Positions 50,939 through 61,348 of a DNA stretch of 64,000 nucleotides are shown here, one piece after another. Each line of letters starts with the position of its first letter. Position 1 is the stretch's first letter. This DNA comes from UBA5072 sp041737175. GTDB taxonomy: Bacteria > Bacteroidota > Bacteroidia > Bacteroidales > UBA10428. Where the stretch lies: NCBI GenBank assembly GCA_041737175.1, contig JBGSSF010000003.1:1-64000 (forward strand), in the 5' to 3' direction. The notes beneath the pieces are model-generated. The model did no database searches. It saw only the letters and a program-made list of their open reading frames with translations, and was not told where the DNA came from. The position numbers and the translations under genes are program-made.

Positions 50939-53275
50939 ATGAATATCAGAAATTTCTTTAAAGAACTCAGAAATAACAAGACCATCACAATCATCAACAT
51001 CTTTGGGTATTCCGTTGCATTATCAGCCTGTCTGATCATTGGTCTTTTTGTATACAGGCAGTTTACATTCGACAGGTTTAATGAAAATATCGACAGGATT
51101 TACCGGTTGAATTATATTGAGAATGAGAAAAAAACAGATAATGCCACAACCAATCACCAGTGGTCGGAAGTTGTACAAAAAGAAATTCCTGGTATTGAAA
51201 AAGCTGCCCGCTTTGCCTGGTCATATGAACAACATATAGAATTCAATAAGAAAGACTTTGTTGCAGTGGGAGCCATGGGTGATAATGAGCTTTTTGAAAT
51301 ATTTACATTCCCGTTACTGGAGAAAGAGAGCGATAACTTTTTTGAAAAAACAAACACTGTTGCGCTTTCCAAATCACTGGCAAATAAGATATTTGGCGAT
51401 GATTCGTCCATCGGAAAGACAGTAATACTGAATTATGGAAAATCATATACTGTCAGTGCGGTTTTTGATGATATACCTGCGAATTCATCCCTGAAATTCG
51501 ACTTTCTTATTGATGTAAATGAGTTCATAGAAGGGTCCGGAGAACAGATGAAAAATCACTGGACATGGTGGTGGCTAAAGACCTTTGTCATGGTCAACAA
51601 CGAGTCAGTGGTAGCTGATTTTGGTGCAAACATGAAACCGCTGCAGAAAAAATACGTGGGTGACTGGTATGCCGAGGGCAGGGATTACCATCTGCAACCC
51701 CTCAAAGATATACACCTGCGCAGTTCTTCCATACTGGGAAGTTTCAACACCGATATCAGCATTACGCTGATCTATATTTTCTGTTCAGCCGGCATACTGA
51801 TCCTTGTTATCTCCTGCATTAATTATATCAACCTTTCGACAGCGGGTTTTGAGTCCAGAAAAAAATCAATAGCCATTAAAAAGATCATTGGAGCAGGACG
51901 TTCCTATCTTTTTAAACAATACATGTCTTATTCGGTGTTATTGACTTTTTTATGCATTCTGACAGCCATAATCATTTCCTTGTATACTATACCGATATTT
52001 AAAAAACAAGGCATCGTCGGCATTGACATACCATTTGACAAACCGGTTTTCTGGATGATCATCGTGATTTTTGGTTTACTGATCGGATTGCTTTCCGGTT
52101 TATATCCTGCGGGTTACATCAGCAAAACCGTAATGATGGCCAATCCTAAAGCGCCAAAATCCCGTTCACTTTTCAGCAACGGTTTGATAACCATTCAGTT
52201 TTCAATTGCGATCATATTATTAATAGCGGCCGTCACCATCAAGAAACAGTTGCATGAAAGCACCCAGGGAGATTTGGGATACAACCATTCATCCCTGATC
52301 AGTTTCGGAGCAACCGAAGAGGTCTATAATCATTCTGAAGCGATGCATAATGAAATCAGGAAAATTCCCGGTGTGATTGCTACCACATCCTGCGGTTTTC
52401 AGCTACCCGGTGATCTGGGCAATTACTGGCCTGTTCAGCCGGAAGGAGCAGATAAAATCGATATTTTTCATACATCCGCAGCTTCCAATTTTTTCGATGT
52501 AATGGGAATTCCTTTAAAAAGCATGTTGGATGAACTCAGGGAGGATACTGCTTCAGCTTCAGATCTTGCTATCATTAATGATGAAGCGGTGAAACGATTT
52601 GGTATAGGAGAAACTGTTGTAGGGAAGACTTATAATCTGGGTGAAACCAGGATGGAAATCACAGGCGTCGTGGAGGATTTTCATATCGGTTCCATGCGTG
52701 ACCGGATTAAACCCATCCAGTTCTCAATTATCAATAAAAACTGGAATCAAATCATAAGACTGGAAAGAGAAAACCAGGAAAGCTCGATTGCACAAATCCA
52801 AAAGGTCTGGGAAAAATTCGAAACAGTGCAGCCTTTTGAATACCATTTTGTTGACGATCTCATTGCCGAACAATATCAAAAGGAGCAATCGCTTTTTAAA
52901 CTGTTCAATGTATTTTTTACACTGGCCATGGTAATCTCCCTGGTCGGCTTGTTTGGACTGGTTCAGCTCCTGCTTCGCTTCCGGGTTAAAGAAATCGGAA
53001 TCCGGAAAGTCAACGGAGCCAGAGTCACTCAGGTAATAGCCCTGCTTAACAAGGATTTTTTGAAATGGGTTGTTATTGCTTTTGTTATCGCCTGCCCTAT
53101 TGCCTGGTTTGCCATGCACAAATGGCTGCAGAACTTTGCTTACAAAACAACCCTGAGCTGGTGGGTTTTTATTGCAGCAGGGACAGTGGCAGTGGCAGTG
53201 GCATTGTTAACAGTGAGCTGGCAGAGTTGGAGGGCGGCAAGCAGGAATCCGGTTGACGCGCTGAGGTATGAATAA
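50939..53275 (+). CDS. FtsX/MacB-like ABC permease 2
   Basis: 778 residues. The N-terminal helix IFGYSVALSACLIIGLFVYR precedes a periplasmic domain. Three middle helices contain LIYIFCSAGILILVISCINY, YSVLLTFLCILTAIIISLY and FWMIIVIFGLLIGLLSGLY. A second periplasmic domain follows, and the terminal three helices end RNPVDALRYE. The periplasmic parts are dissimilar to permease 1, while the last 90 residues are nearly the same. It is the only one of the four similar paralogues whose stop is TAA and which lacks a downstream palindrome. ATPase 2 follows after 37 bp. Confidence 0.9.
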   Translation: MNIRNFFKELRNNKTITIINIFGYSVALSACLIIGLFVYRQFTFDRFNENIDRIYRLNYIENEKKTDNATTNHQWSEVVQKEIPGIEKAARFAWSYEQHIEFNKKDFVAVGAMGDNELFEIFTFPLLEKESDNFFEKTNTVALSKSLANKIFGDDSSIGKTVILNYGKSYTVSAVFDDIPANSSLKFDFLIDVNEFIEGSGEQMKNHWTWWWLKTFVMVNNESVVADFGANMKPLQKKYVGDWYAEGRDYHLQPLKDIHLRSSSILGSFNTDISITLIYIFCSAGILILVISCINYINLSTAGFESRKKSIAIKKIIGAGRSYLFKQYMSYSVLLTFLCILTAIIISLYTIPIFKKQGIVGIDIPFDKPVFWMIIVIFGLLIGLLSGLYPAGYISKTVMMANPKAPKSRSLFSNGLITIQFSIAIILLIAAVTIKKQLHESTQGDLGYNHSSLISFGATEEVYNHSEAMHNEIRKIPGVIATTSCGFQLPGDLGNYWPVQPEGADKIDIFHTSAASNFFDVMGIPLKSMLDELREDTASASDLAIINDEAVKRFGIGETVVGKTYNLGETRMEITGVVEDFHIGSMRDRIKPIQFSIINKNWNQIIRLERENQESSIAQIQKVWEKFETVQPFEYHFVDDLIAEQYQKEQSLFKLFNVFFTLAMVISLVGLFGLVQLLLRFRVKEIGIRKVNGARVTQVIALLNKDFLKWVVIAFVIACPIAWFAMHKWLQNFAYKTTLSWWVFIAAGTVAVAVALLTVSWQSWRAASRNPVDALRYE

Positions 53276-53312
53276 GTGAATCAATTTATCAAATAAATCA
53301 AAGTTCAAGATA

Positions 53313-53975
53313 ATGATCACACTAAAAAGCATTTACAAGTATTACGATTCCAAGTTTCAACGGAATTTCATTTTGAAAGATATCGACCTTGAAGTGGCCG
53401 AAGGCGAATTTATCTCCGTCATGGGTCCCAGCGGTGCTGGTAAATCTACACTTCTGAACATTATCGGTTTGCTGGATGATCCTTCCGAAGGGGAGTATTA
53501 CTTTCTGGAAAGGCCGGTGCATAGATTAAAGGAAAAACAGAAAACGGAATATCACCGGAGCCATATCGGTTTTATTTTCCAGGCCTACCATCTTATTGAA
53601 GAACTGAATGTATACGAAAACATTGAAACGCCGCTGGTATACCGGGGCATTAAAGCCAAAGAAAGGCAGGCGATAGTGGCCGATATGCTCGACCGGTTCA
53701 ATATGGTGGCAAAAAGTGACCTTTTTCCACAGCAGCTTTCAGGAGGTCAGCAGCAGCTGGTGGGCATAGCCCGTGCCATTGCCGGAAAACCCAAATTACT
53801 CCTGGCAGATGAGCCCACCGGTAACCTGCACTCCGACCAGGGACGGGTGATCATGGATTTATTGAAAAAGCTCAACCACGATGGCATGACCATCATTCAG
53901 GTTACACATAACGAGGAGTTCGCCAAATATGCAGACCGCACTATCAGGCTTGAAGATGGGGTAATCAGATCATAG
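53313..53975 (+). CDS. ABC transporter ATP-binding protein, second of two
   Basis: 220 residues. Walker A GPSGAGKST, Q-loop FIFQAYH, Walker B LLLADEPTGNL and the switch His in QVTHNE are intact. The signature region reads LSGGQQQLVGIARAI: the Arg that follows QQQ in most relatives is Leu, and the D-loop Asp after GNL is replaced by His (GNLHSDQ). These changes may alter ATPase cooperation or mark it as the partner of the more divergent permease 3. It sits in the middle of the operon, between permeases 2 and 3. Confidence 0.9.
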   Translation: MITLKSIYKYYDSKFQRNFILKDIDLEVAEGEFISVMGPSGAGKSTLLNIIGLLDDPSEGEYYFLERPVHRLKEKQKTEYHRSHIGFIFQAYHLIEELNVYENIETPLVYRGIKAKERQAIVADMLDRFNMVAKSDLFPQQLSGGQQQLVGIARAIAGKPKLLLADEPTGNLHSDQGRVIMDLLKKLNHDGMTIIQVTHNEEFAKYADRTIRLEDGVIRS

Positions 53976-54011
53976 TCTTTCATTTAATCAGATTAATCAC
54001 AGTTCCAGAAC

Positions 54012-56363
54012 ATGTTCAAATACTTCTCCAAAATCGCGCTCCGCTACCTGTGGCAGCATAAAACGTATAGCGGGCTTAATTATATCTGCCTGACTTTCGG
54101 GTTTACCTGTGCGATAATTGCGGTGTTGTACATACTCAATGTCTTCAGTTTCGATAAGTTTCATAAAAATTATAATCGGCTCTATTCCGTTGAGTCCATG
54201 GTAACCTATTTCAATAACGATCGCTTTCCCAAAGAATACCTGTCCGCCTCATTAACTGACCTGCTGAAAAAGCACGCTCCGGAAATGGAAGAAATAACCA
54301 GGATCGCCGAACGCAGTTACTCCTTCGTCAATGGAGAAAAGACATTTAGCGGTGATGGTCTCTATGCCGACAATAACTTCTTTGATGTTTTCACCTTTCC
54401 GCTTATTCAGGGAAGCACTACTAACGTGCTGTCTGATATAAACTCCGTCGCCATCTCTGAGCCCATGGCCATGAAATTCTTTGAAAGCACAGACTGTATT
54501 GGAAGAACACTCGTGCTGAACGATGGCAACACGCAGCAAGCTATTAGAGTTTCAGGTGTCTTTGGCAAGGTTCCGGCCAACTCAATGCTGCAGTTTGACT
54601 TTGTAATTCCTTTTTTAAAATTCCTCGCTGACAATCCCGGGGCATTGGAAACTGGCGCTACTGCAAATATGACCTGGATCCTGTTAAAAGACAATATTGA
54701 TCCTAAGCCTGTCAATAATAAGATTAAGAAACTGATCGAAAACCAGGAAGCCAACCTGAATCAGGAACTGTTTCTCTTTCCGCTAAAGGATAAGATCCTG
54801 TACAGGTATACCGGAGAGGGAAAGGTTTGGAGAGAGATGCAAAGAGTGGTGATAGTCGGTGCTGTTGGCCTGGTTATTCTCCTGATTGCATGTTTCAATT
54901 TCATCAACCTCGCCATTGCTGTGAACATCAGGAGGTATCGGGAAGCCGGGATAAAAAAGGTAATCGGTTCCCGAAAATCTTTAATTATCAATCAGTTTCT
55001 GGGAGAAACACTTGTAGTAATCATGGCAGGCCTTTTAAGCGCCATGTTTCTAGTAAGCGCGCTACTGCCAAATCTCAATGCCATATTGCACAGCGATATT
55101 CATCTCAGTATTCTGGATCTCAAAATAGTTGCTTTTTTCATGGCTGTCATACTGTTTACAGGATTGGTGGCCGGATTGATACCCGCCTTATACCTGGCAT
55201 CGTCTAATCCACTGAATGTTCTGAAGGGCAGGATGATTACAGGCAACAGTTTTGGCGTTTTCAGACAAAGCATGATCGTTTTTCAGTTCACCATACCAAT
55301 TGCATTGATTATATGCATGATGATCATTAAATCGCAAGACAGCTATATGCGCAATTATGATGTGGGTGTGGAAAAGGACAAACTGATCATTCTGAATAAT
55401 ACAGACAACATTCAGAAACATGCAGAAAGTGTAAAGGTTGAGTTGCTCGCCATTACGGGGATTGATGGGGTAAGCTTCACCAACTGCCTCCCGACCCGCG
55501 GAACAAGCGTCACAAACGAAGTCAGCTGGGAAGGTAAGGATGCCAGTGAGAAGCTTCATTTCTGGTGTATTAATACTGATTTTGATTACAACAAAGTCGT
55601 AAAGATCAATCTGACAGACGGTAGATTCTTCGATCCTTCATTTATTTCTGATTCAGCCTGTTATGTAATTAATGATATAGCTGCTCAGGCAATGAAAATC
55701 AGCAATCCAGTTGGCACATCGCTTACACTGGAAGGCAGAAAAGGAACGATCATCGGCGTATTTAAGGACTTTTATGCTGTAGATCTGGCCGGCCCCTTCG
55801 CTCCGGTAATCATTCGCATCAAACCTGCCGGACAGCCCATCCTGTTGGTCAGATATTCTTCCGTTACCTACGCTTCCATCACCCATAAAATTCAGAAAGT
55901 TTATGACAGTTATAATCCCGATACACCTTATCAGGCCGCACTGTTTCGTGACCTGCCCTCCTTCAGTAATCTGAGTCTCCCTTCCAACCTGATCGGGCTG
56001 GCTTTCATTATAGCTCTATTGCTGGCTTGCATGGGATTATTCGGACTTGCTTCGTTTACTGCTGAAAGCAGGACCAAGGAGATCGGTATCCGGAAAACAA
56101 ACGGGGCAAACACTCCGTCGATTATGCGGTTGTTGCTTTCCAATTACGTCAGGTGGCTGATCATTGCTTTTTTTATAGCCTTGCCTGTTGCATTTATGCT
56201 GGGAAATATTTTTCTGTCGAGGTTCCATTTTCACACGCCATTCCCGTTCTGGACATTTCTGGCAGGTCCGGCCATTGCAATAATTGTGGCATTGTCAACT
56301 GTCAGCACACAAACGTGGGGGGTAGCAAGCAGAAACCCGGTGGAGGCATTGAGGTATGAGTAG
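54012..56363 (+). CDS. FtsX/MacB-like ABC permease 3 (divergent C-terminus)
   Basis: 783 residues with the same two-lobe layout: YICLTFGFTCAIIAVLYILN at the N-terminus, VIVGAVGLVILLIACFNFIN in the middle, GIRKTNGANTPSIMRLL near the end. Unlike the other four, its terminal helices (FFIALPVAFMLGNIFLSRF, FWTFLAGPAIAIIVALSTV) are not part of the near-identical group, although it still finishes RNPVEALRYE. It directly follows the second ATPase by 36 bp, which may be its dedicated motor. The TAG stop starts a palindromic repeat. Confidence 0.9.
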   Translation: MFKYFSKIALRYLWQHKTYSGLNYICLTFGFTCAIIAVLYILNVFSFDKFHKNYNRLYSVESMVTYFNNDRFPKEYLSASLTDLLKKHAPEMEEITRIAERSYSFVNGEKTFSGDGLYADNNFFDVFTFPLIQGSTTNVLSDINSVAISEPMAMKFFESTDCIGRTLVLNDGNTQQAIRVSGVFGKVPANSMLQFDFVIPFLKFLADNPGALETGATANMTWILLKDNIDPKPVNNKIKKLIENQEANLNQELFLFPLKDKILYRYTGEGKVWREMQRVVIVGAVGLVILLIACFNFINLAIAVNIRRYREAGIKKVIGSRKSLIINQFLGETLVVIMAGLLSAMFLVSALLPNLNAILHSDIHLSILDLKIVAFFMAVILFTGLVAGLIPALYLASSNPLNVLKGRMITGNSFGVFRQSMIVFQFTIPIALIICMMIIKSQDSYMRNYDVGVEKDKLIILNNTDNIQKHAESVKVELLAITGIDGVSFTNCLPTRGTSVTNEVSWEGKDASEKLHFWCINTDFDYNKVVKINLTDGRFFDPSFISDSACYVINDIAAQAMKISNPVGTSLTLEGRKGTIIGVFKDFYAVDLAGPFAPVIIRIKPAGQPILLVRYSSVTYASITHKIQKVYDSYNPDTPYQAALFRDLPSFSNLSLPSNLIGLAFIIALLLACMGLFGLASFTAESRTKEIGIRKTNGANTPSIMRLLLSNYVRWLIIAFFIALPVAFMLGNIFLSRFHFHTPFPFWTFLAGPAIAIIVALSTVSTQTWGVASRNPVEALRYE

Positions 56364-56408
56364 AGACGCACAATTGTGCAGTAGAGACGCACTATAGTGC
56401 GTCTCTAC
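56361..56408. repeat. GAGACGC palindromic repeat after permease 3
   Basis: Two elements in tandem. TAGAGACGCACAATTGTGC contains a 12-bp perfect palindrome; it is followed by a perfect 28-bp palindrome (56381-56408) with arms GTAGAGACGCACTA/TAGTGCGTCTCTAC. The first three bases are the permease 3 stop codon. Confidence 0.85.
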
Positions 56409-56444
56409 AGATAAATTGAAGATTTATTATAAACCCGAATCAAA

Positions 56445-58844
56445 ATGATACCCTATAAATTAAGAGTCGCCTTCCGGTTTTTTTCGAGAGCCAGGAGTTT
56501 TACAATCCTGAATATAGCAGGATTGGTGATTGGGATCACATTATTTACACTGATATCCCTGTTATTGAATTATGAATTTTCGTTTGACGGATTTCATCCC
56601 AACAGGAATAAAATCCTCCAGGTTTGTGAACATGATCTCAAATCGGGTGAGTTCTATGCACACACAGGAATGCCTTTGCCCTTAACACTTAAGAGTGATT
56701 TTCCTGAAGTGAAATATGTTACCGGCGTGTGGAAAATACTTGATAAGGAAAATAAAATCAACTATCAGAATATAGAATATTCGGGATTTACAGGAGCTTC
56801 GGTTGATCCGGATTTTTTTAACATTTTTAATTACTGTTTAATCCTTGGTGATATAAAGTCGGTACTTCAAACACCTGATAATATAGCTGTTTCAAAATCA
56901 TTATCTTACAAAATCTTTGGCAGTGAGAACCCGATTGGAAAAACGCTTTCTTTCAACCAATATAATTTTACTGTGTCTCAGTTGTACGATGATCTGCCGG
57001 AAAACTCGTCCGTAAAATTCGACATCCTGTTTTCTGATAAAATCCGTGAAATAATCAACCCGGACTACAAAGTTGCCTGGTGGAACGGTGGCATAAAAAC
57101 CTATGTAATACTTCAGGATAAAAGTCCGGTTGAAGATTTCAATAAGAATTTGAAGGGAATACCGGACAAATATTATCCTGATTTTTTAAAAGGACGCAGC
57201 ACCTTCTTTACAATTCCGTTTGCAAAAGCCCATTATAATACTTCCATACTGAACAATGATCCGCCTGCTGTTTCTCACACCTATTTGTTGTTACTGGGAA
57301 GCGTAGCGTTCATTATTTTATTGATCGCCTGTGCGAATTATGTGAATCTTACCCTTGCAAGAGCATTTAAGCTGAATGTCGATGCAGGAATCCGGCGAAT
57401 TGTCGGTGCCCGCTCGCACGATATTATCTCCATACAACTGCTATATGCTTTTCTCAGCATCTCTGCTGCAGTAATTATATCAGTTCCCGTCAGCCAATTA
57501 TGTTTGCCGTTGTTCGAGAAGCTGGCAGAGCGACCGCTTGCAGGGCAAATGGATAATGTAAATGTGTGGTTGCTTACTCTGGGAGCGTCAGCGGTAGTTG
57601 CCCTGATATCAGGATTCATTCCAGGAAAGATTTTTTCAAAAGTAAATCTGGCAAAAATTATTAAAAGCAAGGGAACATTTATATTAACCTACAAGGAAGC
57701 CCACAATAGTCTGTTGATTTTCCAGTTTGCACTGACAATTGCGTTAATTATCTCGCAGTTTTTCATTCTGAAGCAAATCTCCTTCATGAAAAATGCCGAT
57801 CTCGGGTTTGATAACAGCAACCTGTTTTCAGTCAATTTGGGAAATATTGAGGCCGGATATGAAGAAAAATATGTAAAAAGCAAATTATACAAAGAGAAAT
57901 TGGAGTCTGCCGGTTTACCATTTGGGTTATCAACAGGAACGATCACAGAAAATATACCCGGGTATTATTATCAAAACTCATTTACGGTTAATCCTGTAGA
58001 TGCTGTTGTGGATGAATGCCTTGTAACCTCGACAGCTGTTGATGAAAACTTCAGCAAAGTATTCAAGGTAAATGTCGTTCATGGAAGGTTTTTTTCAGAA
58101 GACTTTGGGAATGACAGGCAGGCTTTTATTATCAATGAAACGGCCCTGAAAAAATTCGGGTGGAAGGATATTGAAGGCAAAAATTTAAAACTGAGCCATG
58201 AAGGGGATGTTTTACCTGTAATTGGCGTGATGAAAGATATCCACATCGCCACCCTGAAACAACCCATATCTCCTATGATATACCGCTACGGGCAACACAA
58301 TAATTTTCCTGCTTTTCTTACTTTCAGGGTTGAACCTGATCATTCCGGTAATGCCTTGGCATTCATGAAGAAAGAATGGACTACCCTGTTTCCCGGAGCT
58401 CCGTTTGATTATCTGGAGGTGAAAGAGACCTATTTTAAGAATTATGAAGAAGAACAACGGTTATCGAAGATAGTAGGCATTTTCGCAATGCTTGCCATCA
58501 CTTTGTCGCTTTTTGGCCTGATGGGATTGATCCTATTTTATGCGGAAAGCAGGACCAAGGAAATCGGAATTCGTAAGGTAAACGGTGCCCGCATAGGACA
58601 AGTAATGGCCATGCTTAATATGGAATTTATCAAATGGATTGCCATCGCTTTTGTCATCGCCTGCCCCATTGCCTGGTTCACCATGCATGAATGGCTGCAG
58701 AACTTTGCGTATAAGACAGAATTGAGCTGGTGGGTATTTGCAGCAGCAGGTGCAGTGGTGGTGGCAGTGGCAATGCTCACGGTGAGCTGGCAAAGCTGGC
58801 GGGCGGCAACGAGGAATCCGGTGGAGGCGTTGAGGTATGAATAG
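56445..58844 (+). CDS. FtsX/MacB-like ABC permease 4
   Basis: 799 residues. The N-terminal helix is SFTILNIAGLVIGITLFTLI; middle helices include YLLLLGSVAFIILLIACANY; there is a second periplasmic lobe, and the terminal region GIRKVNGARIGQVMAMLNME ends RNPVEALRYE. The final 90 residues closely match permeases 1, 2 and 5, whereas the periplasmic lobes differ, suggesting different substrates or partner proteins with a shared coupling interface. The TAG stop opens the next palindromic repeat. Confidence 0.9.
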   Translation: MIPYKLRVAFRFFSRARSFTILNIAGLVIGITLFTLISLLLNYEFSFDGFHPNRNKILQVCEHDLKSGEFYAHTGMPLPLTLKSDFPEVKYVTGVWKILDKENKINYQNIEYSGFTGASVDPDFFNIFNYCLILGDIKSVLQTPDNIAVSKSLSYKIFGSENPIGKTLSFNQYNFTVSQLYDDLPENSSVKFDILFSDKIREIINPDYKVAWWNGGIKTYVILQDKSPVEDFNKNLKGIPDKYYPDFLKGRSTFFTIPFAKAHYNTSILNNDPPAVSHTYLLLLGSVAFIILLIACANYVNLTLARAFKLNVDAGIRRIVGARSHDIISIQLLYAFLSISAAVIISVPVSQLCLPLFEKLAERPLAGQMDNVNVWLLTLGASAVVALISGFIPGKIFSKVNLAKIIKSKGTFILTYKEAHNSLLIFQFALTIALIISQFFILKQISFMKNADLGFDNSNLFSVNLGNIEAGYEEKYVKSKLYKEKLESAGLPFGLSTGTITENIPGYYYQNSFTVNPVDAVVDECLVTSTAVDENFSKVFKVNVVHGRFFSEDFGNDRQAFIINETALKKFGWKDIEGKNLKLSHEGDVLPVIGVMKDIHIATLKQPISPMIYRYGQHNNFPAFLTFRVEPDHSGNALAFMKKEWTTLFPGAPFDYLEVKETYFKNYEEEQRLSKIVGIFAMLAITLSLFGLMGLILFYAESRTKEIGIRKVNGARIGQVMAMLNMEFIKWIAIAFVIACPIAWFTMHEWLQNFAYKTELSWWVFAAAGAVVVAVAMLTVSWQSWRAATRNPVEALRYE

Positions 58845-58885
58845 AGACCCATGCAATGTGAGAGACGCATGCAATGCGTCTCTAC
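58842..58885. repeat. GAGACGC palindromic repeat after permease 4
   Basis: The stop codon TAG and a degenerate half (AGAGACCCATGCAATG) precede AGAGACGCAT-GCA-ATGCGTCTCT (58861-58883), a 10-bp arm hairpin. Confidence 0.8.
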
Positions 58886-58912
58886 ATACATTGAATTGAT
58901 TAAATCAGAAAT

Positions 58913-61348
58913 ATGTATATGATGAGCATCATCAGAAAATTACAGCAGGGTTTATCGTGGTTTAGTATCAACCTGTTAGGTCTTAGCTCTGCTATGGCTT
59001 GTGTGATAGCTACTTTTTTATACGTAGGGAATGAATTAAGCTATGACAGGATGCACTCAAAGGCCGGCAGGATCTATCGGGTGACCACTGACAGTAACGA
59101 TGGGGAAACCTCCATGCATCCCGCAAGGGTTGCCGGTGACTGGCCGGGACAATTAATGACCGAATACCATGCCATCGAAAAGATGGTTCGACTCGTTCCA
59201 TTCCGGAAAGCGGTTGTGAAAATTGGTGATCAAAAGTTCTACTCCCTAAATGCATTCTCAACTGACAGCTCATTTTTTGATGTTTTCGATTTTAAAGTTT
59301 TATCGGGAAATCGTGAAAAGGCATTCTCACTTCCCGGAAGGGCATTCATCAGTCAAAGCCTGGCTTTGAAATATTTTGGCAGTATTGATGTGACCGGCAG
59401 GGAAATTACCATCATTCACCAGCAGGATCCTAATCCCAAGACGTTTATTATCGATGGCGTCATGGAAGATTTTCCGAAAAATTCACATTTCCACGCAGAA
59501 CTGCTTACTTCTTTCACCACGGTTGAAGACCGGACAACCTGGGCGTATACCTATTTCCTGATGAAAGCGGGTACCGATGCAGAAGCTTTGCGGAATGCCA
59601 TTCAGAAAAAATGGGAAAAAGAAAACAAAGATAAATCGTCGGTTCAAATTCTGCATTTTCAGAAACTTACGGATATTCATCTGTTCAGCCACAAAACACG
59701 TGAAATGGAGAAGAACGGAGATATCCGTTCCCTCATTCTTTTAGGAAGCGGCGCATTTATCATCTTGATGATCGCACTCATTAATTTTCTGAACCTAAGT
59801 CGTGTTCAATTCATCTCAGGCATCAAATCCATTAAAGTCAGGATGATCATCGGTGCTTCAAAGATCCGTATAGTTGGTGATATGTTAACCAATTCTTTAG
59901 TGCTGTCAGTCCTGTCCTTCCTCGCCGGAATAATTATTGCATTGGAGATTGGCAGGGTTCTGGGAACCAGAATCATCCAGCCTTATCAGATCACAGGCCT
60001 TGTTTTGGTTGCTTTTGGATACATCCTGATCATTGGGCTGATATCGGTATTGCCGCTGTTCATCTCAGGGTTCTCCTTAGATAGAAAAAACACAGGAATC
60101 AACCGGAACCTTTATGCGGCTCCTCTGATTGTGCAATTTACCCTGTCTGTAATTGCCATAACCTGCACCATTGGTTTATACCGCCAGATGAATTACCTGC
60201 GCAGCCAACATCCTGCCTCACGCAATGCAAATATGCTGGTGATTGCGGATAATCCCTGGGAAACAATACAACGATACGAAACCTTTAAAAGCGAGCTACT
60301 TGATAATACTTCAATTGAAAACGTAACAGCAGCTATGGAAGAGCCTGGCGGAGACATCCTGGATAATTGCCCTTTTAAAATGGAAGGACTGGATACAAAA
60401 GAAGATCAGGCAATAAACATTTTTACCATGGATGCCAACTTCTTCAATTCTTTGGGAATACATCCGGTAGCAGGGACAACCAACATTGATCCTGCGACTT
60501 CTCGGCAATGGGAGTCCGATGCAATAGACTTAAGCAACCTTAGGAAAGCGGAAAACAGCGATGAACAGGCCATAACCGAAATGGAAAGAAAACTTGGAAA
60601 TTACCGTGAGAAATACATTCTGAATCAAAGCGCCCTTAAAATGATGGGGATATCAAATCCCCAGGATGCCATCGGGAAAGGTTTCAGGCTTACGTTCTTT
60701 ATCCCTGATCTGTTCCCCGAAGGTGAAGTGGTCGGGGTTGTCCCGGATTTTCATTACACCAACCTGTATAGCGAAGAAAAGCCTTTGGCTATTGCTGCGC
60801 GAAAATTGTTTAATTATTGTTTCATCATCACCATCGATCCCCGGCAACGGAAAAAGGCGTTAGAAACATTGCAGGCAACCTGGCAAAAGGTCAATCCTGA
60901 ATTTCCATTGCAATACGAATACATAACCGAAAGTTACCAGAAAGTATACACGACAGAACAATCACAAACAAAGGTTTTATCGCTCTTTGCGCTGATCTCA
61001 GTTACTATATCCGCTTTGGGGATATTCGCCCTGGCCGCATTCAGTATGCAACGCCGCACCAAAGAAATCGGTATCCGCAAGGTAAATGGTGCCCGAGTAG
61101 TTCAAATCATGGTAATGCTCAATGAAGATCTCATCAAATGGGTTTTTATTGCATTTCTTATTGCCTGCCCCATTGCCTGGTATGCCATTCATAAATGGTT
61201 GCAGAACTTTGCTTACAAAACTGCATTGAGCTGGTGGATGTTTGCAGCGGCAGGTACAGTGGCAGTAGCCGTAGCGCTGCTAACGGTGAGCTGGCTGAGT
61301 TGGCGGGCGGCCAGCAGGAACCCGGTCGAGGCATTGAGATATGAATAG
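58913..61348 (+). CDS. FtsX/MacB-like ABC permease 5
   Basis: 811 residues, the longest of the set. The N-terminal helix is FSINLLGLSSAMACVIATFL; middle helices include LGSGAFIILMIALINFLNL; the second periplasmic lobe is enlarged by an acidic insert (about residues 530-570, DAIDLSNLRKAENSDEQA). The terminal region GIRKVNGARVVQIMVMLNED ends RNPVEALRYE and belongs to the near-identical group. Either ATG 58913 or the closely following Met at 58919/58922 could start it. It is the last permease of the operon; the TAG stop starts another palindrome. Confidence 0.9.
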   Translation: MYMMSIIRKLQQGLSWFSINLLGLSSAMACVIATFLYVGNELSYDRMHSKAGRIYRVTTDSNDGETSMHPARVAGDWPGQLMTEYHAIEKMVRLVPFRKAVVKIGDQKFYSLNAFSTDSSFFDVFDFKVLSGNREKAFSLPGRAFISQSLALKYFGSIDVTGREITIIHQQDPNPKTFIIDGVMEDFPKNSHFHAELLTSFTTVEDRTTWAYTYFLMKAGTDAEALRNAIQKKWEKENKDKSSVQILHFQKLTDIHLFSHKTREMEKNGDIRSLILLGSGAFIILMIALINFLNLSRVQFISGIKSIKVRMIIGASKIRIVGDMLTNSLVLSVLSFLAGIIIALEIGRVLGTRIIQPYQITGLVLVAFGYILIIGLISVLPLFISGFSLDRKNTGINRNLYAAPLIVQFTLSVIAITCTIGLYRQMNYLRSQHPASRNANMLVIADNPWETIQRYETFKSELLDNTSIENVTAAMEEPGGDILDNCPFKMEGLDTKEDQAINIFTMDANFFNSLGIHPVAGTTNIDPATSRQWESDAIDLSNLRKAENSDEQAITEMERKLGNYREKYILNQSALKMMGISNPQDAIGKGFRLTFFIPDLFPEGEVVGVVPDFHYTNLYSEEKPLAIAARKLFNYCFIITIDPRQRKKALETLQATWQKVNPEFPLQYEYITESYQKVYTTEQSQTKVLSLFALISVTISALGIFALAAFSMQRRTKEIGIRKVNGARVVQIMVMLNEDLIKWVFIAFLIACPIAWYAIHKWLQNFAYKTALSWWMFAAAGTVAVAVALLTVSWLSWRAASRNPVEALRYE

